A stretch of DNA of 9,781 bases from Candidatus Sumerlaeota bacterium. GTDB lineage: Bacteria; Sumerlaeota; Sumerlaeia; SLMS01. Under the pieces are notes generated by a model, which searched no databases, was not told the DNA's origin, and saw only the letters and a list, made by a program, of their open reading frames with translations. The DNA lies in the NCBI GenBank assembly GCA_020850785.1, contig JADZDZ010000292.1, positions 1 to 9,781 of the forward strand. Reading direction: 5' to 3'. A program made the translations under genes and the position numbers. Shown here piece by piece: positions 1 through 6,872 of the stretch. How positions within the stretch are numbered: the first letter of the stretch is position 1; every line of letters begins with the position of its first letter.

Positions 1-339
1 AAGCAACTTCGCCGCAATGTCGTCGCGAAGGCGCCGAACGGCCTCAAGGTGACGGGGAGTGACCTCCGGCGCGACGCGCGAACAATTGTCCGCGAGCGTA
101 TAAATCACGGCGCCGCTTTCGCAAATCATGGGAAGTTGGATGTCCAGAAATTTTGCGAGCGCCTCCGCATAGGGCTGCGGGCGACCGGTGCAGAGCGTCA
201 GTTTCGCAAGGCTCTCGTCATTGTTGGCCCTCCGACAATAGTCCGCCAGCAGGCTCAACTCGGAAATATTCCATTTTATGGAAGCCTCCGAAGTAATGCA
301 GCCATCAACATCACAAAAGATCCATTTGATCATGCCCAT
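1..339 (-). CDS. HAD-superfamily phosphatase, N-terminal part (runs off left edge)
   Basis: Reading the minus strand from 339 to the window edge gives 113 open codons. The protein begins MGMIKWIFCDVDGCITSEAS. It has HAD motif I, DxDG (DVDGC, where the first Asp is the expected phosphoryl-accepting nucleophile), and a motif II-type Thr in LTLCTGRPQPYAEAL at about residues 45-60. This is followed by LPMICESGAVIY, which resembles the CENGAVIY block of phosphoglycolate and mannosyl-3-phosphoglycerate phosphatase-like HAD proteins. Motifs III (Lys) and IV (Asp pair) would lie beyond the left edge, so the protein is cut, not shown to be broken. The start is either ATG at 339 or ATG at 333. The second gives a more usual MIKWIFCDVDG start, and neither has a clear Shine-Dalgarno. 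An in-frame stop lies at 400-402. The substrate cannot be told from this fragment. The gene is divergent from the GH20 gene across 134 bp (340-473), in which I see no convincing promoter. Confidence 0.75.
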   Translation of the reverse strand, partial: MGMIKWIFCDVDGCITSEASIKWNISELSLLADYCRRANNDESLAKLTLCTGRPQPYAEALAKFLDIQLPMICESGAVIYTLADNCSRVAPEVTPRHLEAVRRLRDDIAAKLL

Positions 340-473
340 AGAGGGGAGGCGACCGACTCCAATTCCGCGCCGCAAGAGCAAAGGTGATCCATTTCCGCAT
401 CAGCTTGCATTTGCGCTCCAAACGCAGACGGCTTTCAATCAAACGCGACTAACAAAACCGGCCAACTGCACCC

Positions 474-2348
474 ATGATCACACTGATTCCCCAACCGAAG
501 AAGATCACAGCGAAGAACGGATTTTTCCTGATTGATGAGACGACCCGCATTTTCCTCCCCACGGGATGCGAGCGCCCTGAGCACATCGCGGCACTGGTGC
601 TTCAGGATGCCATTGCGGAGGAGACAGGCTATCACGCGCAACTGGACAGGCTCGGCTTCCAACCCTATGATGGCAGCGCGATTCGGCTGAGCATTGCGAA
701 CGAAAGCGTCGAAGGGAGGAAGCGCGACGGCTACAAGCTGACGATCGGCAAGGGAGGCGTGGAAATCGTGGGGAACGCGGCGCCGGGCCTGATGTACGGC
801 ATCAAGACGCTCACGCAATTGGTGCGGGCTTCGCAGGAACTGCTTCCCGCGCTGGAAATTGTGGACGAACCGGACTTTGAATTCCGCGGCTACTATCAGG
901 ACGTTTCGCGCGGGAAAATTCCGACGATGGACATGTTCTTCTGGCTGATTGATTTTCTCGCGGATCGGAAAGTGAATCAGTTCCAGTTGTACGTGGAGCA
1001 TCCTTTCATGTTCCGCTCCAATCCCGACATCGCGCGCAATCCCGACGGACTGACACCGGAGGAAATTCTCACGCTGCAGGAATACTGTCGTGATCGCCGC
1101 ATTGATTTCGTGCCGAGCTTCCAGTCGTTCGGCCACATGGCAGGCGTGCTAACCCTGCCGGAATACAAGCAATTTGCAGAAATTGAGGCGACAAAGGGCT
1201 TTCGCGAAATGACATGGCTGGAGCGCATGAGGGGCCTCACGATCAATGTGAGTGACGCGGGAGCCCAGGCGCTGCTTGATGAATTGCTCGACCAGTTCCT
1301 GCCGTTGTTCGATTCAACCCACGTGAATTTTTGTGCTGATGAAACCTATGATCTGGGGAAGGGAAAGAACACTGAGGAGGCCGAGCGCATCGGCAAGGGG
1401 GCGTTGTACCTGAAGCACATCAATCGCCTTAATGGCGTCGCCAAGAAGTATGGGAAGCGCATGATGTTCTGGGGGGACATCGTGAAGAATCATCCTGATG
1501 CGATCGGGCAGATTCCCAAGGATGCGATCCTCCTGAATTGGGGATATGAAGCGGACGTGGATTACGAGAGCACGAAGCTGTTTGCGGATGCTGGTCTGGA
1601 TTTTTACGTCTGCCCTGGAAACAGCGGATGGAATCGCTTCATCAACGATGTACCAAACGCGGACCTGAACATTCGTCGCTATGCGGCGACGGGGAAGAAG
1701 TATGGCGCGATCGGATTGCTGAACACGGACTGGGGCGACCATGGTCATTGCAACATGCTAAGCACATCGCTGCACGGCGTGGCCCTTGGCGCCGCGATGG
1801 CATGGAACGTGGAGGCGCCTTCATCGAAGGACTTTGACGAGGCGTGGTCTGTGGATGTGCTGGGGAGCGGTGATCCGAAGTACATCGCATCGATGCGCGC
1901 GCAGGCGATTGGCATCGGAGTCTGGAGGTCGTTCTATGGTCCCTTCGACGACATGAAAACATTGGAATGGAGCAGGATAGGCAGCAAGGAATCGCGGATG
2001 CTGATCGAGGAAGGAAAGAAGGGCGCGAAGTTGTTTGCAAAGCTGGCGCGCAAGGGGGGGCCGAATTCCTGGATCGCGGAGGAGTATGCCTGGGGTTCCA
2101 GCATGAATGCGCTGGCGGGGGAGAAGTTCCTATTGATGCAGGAACTGGTCGGCAATGCCGGCAAGCCCAACAAGAAATTGGCAAAACGATTGAAGCAGTT
2201 CGCGGCGGATCTGAAGAAGACTTATCCACCATACGAGAAATTCTGGCTGGCAAGGAATCGCAAGACGGAACTACTGGACATTCGCGCGCGCATTCACAAC
2301 CTTTTGAAGGAGACGAAGAAGATCGCACGCGATCTTTCAAGGAAGTGA
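474..2348 (+). CDS. Beta-N-acetylhexosaminidase, glycoside hydrolase family 20 type
   Basis: This 624-residue protein is predicted to remove terminal non-reducing N-acetylglucosamine or N-acetylgalactosamine. Residues 1-130 look like the alpha/beta GH20 N-terminal domain (GYKLTIGKGGVEIVGNAAPG, then LMYGIKTLTQL). The TIM barrel starts near residue 134 with FEFRGYYQDVSRGKIPTMD. The catalytic Asp-Glu pair is D289-E290 in VNFCADETYDLGKG. In GH20 chemistry the Glu is the acid and the Asp positions the substrate 2-acetamido group. Aromatic subsite candidates are W333 (MMFWGDIVKNHPD), W356 (LLNWGYEAD) and W420 (LLNTDWGDHGHCN). Residues 500-624 are Lys/Arg-rich and mostly helical. The start is the first ATG after an in-frame TAA at 450-452, with no visible Shine-Dalgarno. 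MITLIPQPKK has no signal peptide, so a cytoplasmic location is inferred. The stop overlaps the GTG of the next gene, implying an operon. The family call is firm; substrate preference is not known. Confidence 0.9.
   Translation: MITLIPQPKKITAKNGFFLIDETTRIFLPTGCERPEHIAALVLQDAIAEETGYHAQLDRLGFQPYDGSAIRLSIANESVEGRKRDGYKLTIGKGGVEIVGNAAPGLMYGIKTLTQLVRASQELLPALEIVDEPDFEFRGYYQDVSRGKIPTMDMFFWLIDFLADRKVNQFQLYVEHPFMFRSNPDIARNPDGLTPEEILTLQEYCRDRRIDFVPSFQSFGHMAGVLTLPEYKQFAEIEATKGFREMTWLERMRGLTINVSDAGAQALLDELLDQFLPLFDSTHVNFCADETYDLGKGKNTEEAERIGKGALYLKHINRLNGVAKKYGKRMMFWGDIVKNHPDAIGQIPKDAILLNWGYEADVDYESTKLFADAGLDFYVCPGNSGWNRFINDVPNADLNIRRYAATGKKYGAIGLLNTDWGDHGHCNMLSTSLHGVALGAAMAWNVEAPSSKDFDEAWSVDVLGSGDPKYIASMRAQAIGIGVWRSFYGPFDDMKTLEWSRIGSKESRMLIEEGKKGAKLFAKLARKGGPNSWIAEEYAWGSSMNALAGEKFLLMQELVGNAGKPNKKLAKRLKQFAADLKKTYPPYEKFWLARNRKTELLDIRARIHNLLKETKKIARDLSRK
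2345..2348 (+). other. GTGA stop/start overlap (translational coupling)
   Basis: The TGA that ends the GH20 gene (2346-2348) shares bases with a GTG start (2345-2347) in a different frame. This fixes the start of the GH71/99-like gene, because the reading from this GTG opens directly into a signal peptide. No spaced Shine-Dalgarno precedes it, which fits ribosome re-initiation. Confidence 0.7.
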
Positions 2349-4084
2349 AGCACGCCGTCCTTCTTGCAGCACTGCTTGCCTGCGCGGCGAACGCGCGGCC
2401 CGAATCGGCGAAACCGCTCCCGTGGCCTGCGGTGGATGGGTTGGGGCGTTCGCTGTCCGACGATGTCCGTATCTCGCGCGGAGACAAATTTGTTGGCGTG
2501 TTCTATTACATCTGGCACGGGGCGCACGGCTATGACGGAAGCAATGACGCGGGGATGGACGCCGATCAGGGCCCTCAGGCTAAAACCGCATCCAGCTACA
2601 AGAGTCCCTACGTCATTCCGGAAATTCTGAAGCACCCTGCGGAGTCCCGTCTCTGGGGACCGCCGGGCGCATTCCACCATTGGGGCGAATCGCGCTGGGG
2701 GTTTTATCTTCCCGATGACGAGTGGGTGATTCGCAAGAACGCGCAATTGCTCGCCGATGCAGGCGTTGATGTGATCTTCTTCGATGTCACCAACGGATTT
2801 ACCTACCGGCATACCTATCTGGAAATCTGTCGTGTCTATACAGCGATGCGGAAGGAGGGGAATCCAACACCGCAGATCGCATTTCTTGCGTGGAACGGTG
2901 ATCAGGCGGCACCGCAGGTGTACGAGGACTTTTACAAGAAGGGTCTGTATAAGGAGTTGTGGTTTCAGTGGAAGGGGAAGCCGCTGATACTCTGCAAATC
3001 CTCGCAGCTAACGCCGGAAATGAAGGCCTTCTTCACCCACCGCGAGTCCTGGGCGTGGACCGATCCCGGCCAGTGGTTCGGCAATGGGCAGGACAAGTGG
3101 CCCTGGCTGGCAAGCACGCCGCAGAATTTTGGGTGGCACGAATCCGCGGACAAGCCGGAGCAGGTCGCCGTTGCAACGGCAGAGCATCCGAATAGCAACA
3201 AGGGGAAGAGTTTTCACGACGGGAAGCAGCCGCCGCCCGCAGAGCAGCACACGGAGCGCGGATTGTATTTCGCCGAGCAGTGGAAGCGCGCGCTGCAGAT
3301 TAATCCGGAATTCATCTTCATCACGCAGTGGAATGAATGGATGGCGCAGCGCTTCATCGCGGACGGACCGATGAACTTTGCCGGCGGAAAAATCGCAAAG
3401 GGGGATTCCTACTTTGTGGACCTCTACACCATGGAATACAATCGCGACATCGAGCCGATGCGAGGTGGCTACTCGGACAATTACTATTATCAAATGGTGG
3501 ATGGTATTCGGAGATTCAAAGGCCTTCCAAGGTTCCCGACAACCGAATATCGTGACGATCGCGGTGACATTTTTCATCGAAATCATGCAGGATATGGTTC
3601 CGCAGGACCGTATGTAAATGAAACGGGTCGGAATGACATTGTCAGCACCCATGTGCAGTGCGACGACGCACTTGTTCGCATTAGCGCAACGACGGCGAAT
3701 CCGCTGTCGCCGTCAACCGATGCAAACTGGATGATGCTCTTTATCCGCACGGATGCCGGGCAGTCGGGTTGGGAGGGCTTTCAGTTTGTAATCAACCGCC
3801 AGCCTCCGAAGGGCGGAAAGGCACTGCTGGAGCGGCTCGGCACGGGGGTCCATTTGGAACCGATCCCTTTGGACATGCAACTTGAGGAAAGGCGTGTCAC
3901 AATAGCCATCCCGCGAAGATTTCTGGAAAGGAAGATCGGTGTGCCGTTGGAGTTTGGCTTTAAGTGGGCGGACAACATGCAGAAGCTCGACGACGCAACC
4001 GACTGGATGGTGAGCGGAGACGCGGCCCCGAATTCCCGGTTTGTCTATACGTTCCGCGAGGCGGATCAGGTTCTGTCGAAATAG
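2345..4084 (+). CDS. Exported GH71/GH99-like glycoside hydrolase with C-terminal CBM9-like domain
   Basis: The reading frame is open well upstream, but the best start is GTG 2345, which overlaps the preceding stop (GTGA) and gives 579 residues starting MKHAVLLAALLACAANARPE, an export signal. It could be cleaved after ANA, or be a short lipobox ending at Cys13 (LLAC). The body matches the GH71/GH99-like barrel layout: KFVGVFYYIWHGAHG (48-62), GAFHHWGESRWGFYLPDDEW (108-127), LLADAGVDVIFFDVTNG (135-151), ELWFQWKGKPLI (204-215) and FITQWNEWMAQRF (325-337). WNEW is a hallmark of GH99 and WbsX-type proteins. Known GH99 members are endo-alpha-mannosidases or mannanases; this branch is, to my knowledge, uncharacterised. 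Residues 440-570 (NWMMLFIRTDAGQSGWEGFQ, later EFGFKWADNMQKLDDATDW) look like a CBM9-type beta-sandwich, possibly carbohydrate-binding. The AAGGA at 2339-2343 is too close to serve as an RBS, so translational coupling to the GH20 gene is likely. Confidence 0.83.
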   Translation: MKHAVLLAALLACAANARPESAKPLPWPAVDGLGRSLSDDVRISRGDKFVGVFYYIWHGAHGYDGSNDAGMDADQGPQAKTASSYKSPYVIPEILKHPAESRLWGPPGAFHHWGESRWGFYLPDDEWVIRKNAQLLADAGVDVIFFDVTNGFTYRHTYLEICRVYTAMRKEGNPTPQIAFLAWNGDQAAPQVYEDFYKKGLYKELWFQWKGKPLILCKSSQLTPEMKAFFTHRESWAWTDPGQWFGNGQDKWPWLASTPQNFGWHESADKPEQVAVATAEHPNSNKGKSFHDGKQPPPAEQHTERGLYFAEQWKRALQINPEFIFITQWNEWMAQRFIADGPMNFAGGKIAKGDSYFVDLYTMEYNRDIEPMRGGYSDNYYYQMVDGIRRFKGLPRFPTTEYRDDRGDIFHRNHAGYGSAGPYVNETGRNDIVSTHVQCDDALVRISATTANPLSPSTDANWMMLFIRTDAGQSGWEGFQFVINRQPPKGGKALLERLGTGVHLEPIPLDMQLEERRVTIAIPRRFLERKIGVPLEFGFKWADNMQKLDDATDWMVSGDAAPNSRFVYTFREADQVLSK

Positions 4085-4146
4085 CGCGTTTGGCTTTGCC
4101 CTTCATCCTTGTTGGGAGTATCACGATCCTGCATTCATGAAACAAT

Positions 4147-4152
4147 AAGGAG
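4147..4152 (+). promoter_or_regulatory. Strong Shine-Dalgarno, AAGGAG
   Basis: AAGGAG lies six bases before ATG 4159 and fixes that start, which also begins a textbook lipoprotein signal. It is the clearest ribosome binding site in the window and contrasts with the two genes upstream, which lack one. The 74-bp gap before the gene (4085-4158) shows no clear promoter or terminator hairpin. Confidence 0.75.
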
Positions 4153-4158
4153 CGCACG

Positions 4159-6003
4159 ATGACGAAGTTTTCTGCAAGGCGACTGTGGGCGGGACTGCTG
4201 CCGCTGTTGGTGTGGGTCCTTCTCACTTCGTGCGCACACACAACACATCCGGCCTCCGTGAGTTCGAGCACGGTACTCCCCGGCTTCACCAAGAGCCCCT
4301 ACTTTGATGAGCAGGTACTGAATTACCGTTTCGAGCCTGGCGTGAGCATTATGATCAACGCGCCTGCGGCGGAGAAGTTGGACTCCGCGAAGCCGACAGA
4401 GTTGATCCTATTTGCGCTGCCGAATGGAAACACCATCGCGCAGACCTTCGGCAAGCAGATGGCACCGAATGACGACTGGCATTTCGACATTCAGCACATC
4501 GGCGCGCAGACGCGAATGCTGCGAGAGAAAATGACTGAAAAGAACCTGATCGTTGCCTACTTGGAAGCGGACGGAAGAAGCTGGCCAACGTGGCGGAAGA
4601 CGCATGAGGATTACCGCATCCTGATTCCAAAGCTCATGGATGACCTGAAGGCAAAACTGCCGATGAAGCCTTCGGGCGTGACGCTGTCGTGCCACAGCGG
4701 CGGCGGCAGTTTCATCATCGGCTTCCTGAATTCCTATGATGCGATTCCCGCAGATGTGGATCGCATTGCATTTCTTGACGCGAACTATTCCTACGCGACG
4801 GATGAAGGGCACGGCGACAAGCTGATGGCGTGGTTAAAGGGCGATCCAAAGCGAACGCTCGTCGTGCTGGCTTATGATGATCGAAACATCGAGTTGAACG
4901 GGAAGAAGGTTGTCAGCGAAACCGGCGGAACGTTCCGCGCCACGGGCCGCATGCGCGAGCGTCTGGAGAAGGACGTGACGTTCACCGACGTGATGCACGG
5001 GACGATTCAGGAACAGAGCGCGATGAACGGCCAGATTCGTTTCTTCGTGCACGGAAATCCTGAGAACAAGATTCTTCACACAACGATGGTGGGGGAGATG
5101 AACGGCTTCATTCACGCCATGACGGTTTCAACGGAATTGGAGGGAAAGATCGCGCCCTATGGCACGCCGCGCGCCTACAGCAGTTACATTCATCGGGAGG
5201 TTTCCGCCGCAGCGCCGACCGATGCGGCGCCGACGGGCTTCGCGATCCCACCGCGCGCACCAAACTCGCCGACGGGAAGCGAATTCGCCAAGGCCGTCAT
5301 GAATGCCGGCAGAGCTGAACGCGAGGAGAAGGCGCTGGAACAATTCCGAAATGGGAACGTGCCGGACTTCATGCGCAAGCCGATCGCGGTGGCGGTGGAG
5401 GCGGATTGCCTGGATGGCATCAAGCGCCGCGGGGAAATCATGGTGGCGCCGGACTATCTGGCGATTGGAACCGATGCGGATTTCGTGCGCATCCCGCTGA
5501 CGCCGATCACTGCGCGGAAGGTTGCGGACTTGTACGGCGCAACGCTTCCCACCACACAGATGGTTGACACGATTTACGCCGCCGCAACGTGCCGGATTGG
5601 CTTCGAGCCAATCACGGAAGATCGCGAAAGCATGGCGTCATTCGTCAGGAGCAACGACATCGCGGAGCGCTTTAGGAAGCAATGCCGCCCCGGTGAATTG
5701 GTCGGCGGCGGAAAGAAGGATGTGGTGATAACGAATCGCCTGAAGGAAAAACCCGCGCGCGTTGCGATCTATGGATGGCAACAAAACAACGGAAAGCCGA
5801 TCCAGCCACTGACGATCGTCCATTCCGAATCCTATGTGGATTACAGCCACGGCATTCGCCTGATTTCAAAAACCATGACCGTGGATGGGAAGGAATTGGC
5901 CGTGTCGGAAGTCTTGAAGAATCCGAATATGTGCGCACTGATCAGCAACGAAGGAACGATCAACGTGGATTATCCGGACGCCTTCACCGTCATCAAGAAG
6001 TAG
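4159..6003 (+). CDS. Lipoprotein: alpha/beta-hydrolase-like domain plus conserved C-terminal domain of unknown function
   Basis: The protein has 614 residues. Residues 1-25 are a lipoprotein signal: basic MTKFSARR, hydrophobic LWAGLLPLLVWVLL, then lipobox LTSC with Cys25. Residues 40-340 look like an alpha/beta hydrolase: an early strand ELILFALPNG (81-90), a nucleophile elbow VTLSCHSGGGS with Ser180 (the usual first Gly of GxSxG is Cys178), then DRIAFLDANYSY (201-212) and LVVLAYDD (234-241). H280, H307 and H319 are candidate triad histidines. An Ala/Pro-rich linker (about 349-372) leads to a second domain (about 375-614) with blocks APDYLAIGTDADFVRIPLTP (430-449), LPTTQMVDTIYAAA (463-476), GELVGGGKKDVVITNRL (512-528), VAIYGWQQNNGKPIQPL (535-551) and YVDYSHGIRLIS (559-570). 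I recall such blocks in unnamed bacterial proteins and know no function. It is probably anchored in the envelope, acting as an esterase or amidase; the substrate is unknown. Co-direction with two glycosidase genes suggests glycan-related work, by inference only. Confidence 0.75.
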   Translation: MTKFSARRLWAGLLPLLVWVLLTSCAHTTHPASVSSSTVLPGFTKSPYFDEQVLNYRFEPGVSIMINAPAAEKLDSAKPTELILFALPNGNTIAQTFGKQMAPNDDWHFDIQHIGAQTRMLREKMTEKNLIVAYLEADGRSWPTWRKTHEDYRILIPKLMDDLKAKLPMKPSGVTLSCHSGGGSFIIGFLNSYDAIPADVDRIAFLDANYSYATDEGHGDKLMAWLKGDPKRTLVVLAYDDRNIELNGKKVVSETGGTFRATGRMRERLEKDVTFTDVMHGTIQEQSAMNGQIRFFVHGNPENKILHTTMVGEMNGFIHAMTVSTELEGKIAPYGTPRAYSSYIHREVSAAAPTDAAPTGFAIPPRAPNSPTGSEFAKAVMNAGRAEREEKALEQFRNGNVPDFMRKPIAVAVEADCLDGIKRRGEIMVAPDYLAIGTDADFVRIPLTPITARKVADLYGATLPTTQMVDTIYAAATCRIGFEPITEDRESMASFVRSNDIAERFRKQCRPGELVGGGKKDVVITNRLKEKPARVAIYGWQQNNGKPIQPLTIVHSESYVDYSHGIRLISKTMTVDGKELAVSEVLKNPNMCALISNEGTINVDYPDAFTVIKK

Positions 6004-6010
6004 TGCGGCG

Positions 6011-6502
6011 TCACGATGGGGCAAACGCGGGATCATCCTTCAAGTGATAGACACCGCGCCCCTCATCGAAGGGGATGACGATCGCGCCCACTGTTTTTCG
6101 GTAGAAATCAACGGGCCCCGCACCGCCAATGACGGCGTAAGTATAACCCATGTCGCGAAGTCCCACCAGCGCGGCCAGCAGAAGCGCGGTCCCGACACCT
6201 TTGCCGCGATAAGATTCCAAAACCCCGGTGGGACCAAAATATCCACGTCGCGTGCATTCGTAGTCCGCGAAGCCGATGATTTTGTTTTCGTGGGTGGCAA
6301 TGAAGCAACTCACCGGCTGACGGGCCATCGCGACGGATGTCTCGTCAGCCCACGCCTCTGAAAAGTTTCCCACGATGAAGGTCCGCAGTGCCGTCCACTC
6401 CCAGGGATTCGCGCGACGCAGGTGAATGCCGTGGGCGTTGATGCGCTGCATGTGCGGACCAATGGCGGGAAGGCTCAATAGCGGACAAAGAAGGTCTGGC
6501 AT
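6011..6502 (-). CDS. GNAT-family N-acetyltransferase
   Basis: This 163-residue protein is predicted to transfer an acetyl group from acetyl-CoA to an amine. The acetyl-CoA pyrophosphate loop (motif A) is clear: GPTGVLESYRGKGVGTALLL, where RGKGVG matches the family's R/Q-x-x-G-x-G/A. Before it comes the beta-strand region SCFIATHENKIIGFADYECT, and after it YTYAVIGGAGPVDFYRKTVG, a motif B-like end with the FYxKxVGA block seen in a GNAT subgroup. The first 17 residues precede a second possible start at Met18 (MQRINAHGIHLRRA). I keep ATG 6502 because AAGGA lies eight bases upstream. It is a single-domain cytoplasmic enzyme, and the substrate cannot be inferred. The gene is convergent with the lipoprotein gene, with only 7 bp between stop codons (6004-6010) and no visible terminator hairpin, so read-through into antisense is possible. 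Confidence 0.88.
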   Translation of the reverse strand: MPDLLCPLLSLPAIGPHMQRINAHGIHLRRANPWEWTALRTFIVGNFSEAWADETSVAMARQPVSCFIATHENKIIGFADYECTRRGYFGPTGVLESYRGKGVGTALLLAALVGLRDMGYTYAVIGGAGPVDFYRKTVGAIVIPFDEGRGVYHLKDDPAFAPS

Positions 6503-6872
6503 GGGTGCGATCCTTGAAGTGTTTCATGCGCTCCGTTTGGGAGCAGGATTCTTCACGCAACCGTCGCAAGGGTTCAACACCGTTCGGCTGGATTCGCGGT
6601 GACGGAATTGTTGCACCGGTTGAAATCATCCGTTGGAAAGGCCCTGATGGCGGTTGTTGGCTGCGCCGCAACGTCCCAGACAGGAGAAAACCGGCGGGGA
6701 TTTTCGCACCGGATCGGGAATCAACGTTGCAGGCGTGCTTGGCATTGGCATTAATTCATGGCAACGCGATGCACAACATGGTGACGATTGGTGGCATCGC
6801 AATTCCGGAACAGGATCGCACGGTGGTGGCGCTCGCTGACAAGCCGCGCCGCCGCAGGAACAACCACGAACA
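6503..6872. other. 370-bp intergenic region between the divergent GNAT and ppc genes
   Basis: No convincing gene is seen here. A GTG-started frame (6505-6876) stays open and ends four bases into ppc, but its translation is Arg-rich, has no domain-like pattern, and its start abuts the GNAT start, so I treat it as chance. The region should hold the promoters of both neighbours. The best sigma-70-like match on the plus strand is TTGCAG (6727-6732), a 17-base spacer and ATTAAT (6750-6755), which is weak (3 of 6 and 4 of 6 consensus bases). AGGA at 6856-6859 is a possible ribosome site for ppc, 13 bases from its ATG, somewhat far. I see no strong inverted repeat, riboswitch or terminator. Confidence 0.5.
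6511..6515 (-). promoter_or_regulatory. Shine-Dalgarno AAGGA for the GNAT gene
   Basis: On the minus strand, AAGGA lies eight bases before ATG 6502. It supports that start over the internal Met18 codon. Confidence 0.55.

Noticed and set aside
405..439. Sigma-70-like boxes upstream of the GH20 gene (TTGCGC, 17 bases, TTCAAT)
   Set aside because: Only 3 of 6 and 4 of 6 consensus bases match; such matches are expected by chance in any 100 bp.
435..1136. 233-codon minus-strand frame opposite the GH20 gene
   Set aside because: It is antisense to an unambiguous GH20 domain; its His/Arg/Ala-rich translation is typical of a mirror frame in GC-rich DNA.
1967..2344. N-terminal extension of the GH71/99-like frame upstream of GTG 2345
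   Set aside because: It overlaps the GH20 coding region in another frame, has no domain pattern, and would bury the signal peptide in the middle of the protein.
1642..2487. 281-codon minus-strand frame across the GH20 and GH71/99-like junction
   Set aside because: The translation is Ser/Pro/Arg-rich low-complexity sequence, antisense to two well-supported genes.
4085..4158. Possible terminator or promoter between the GH71/99-like and lipoprotein genes
   Set aside because: I found no stem-loop followed by a T-run and no credible -35/-10 pair; TTCATGAA at 4134-4141 is just a short palindrome.
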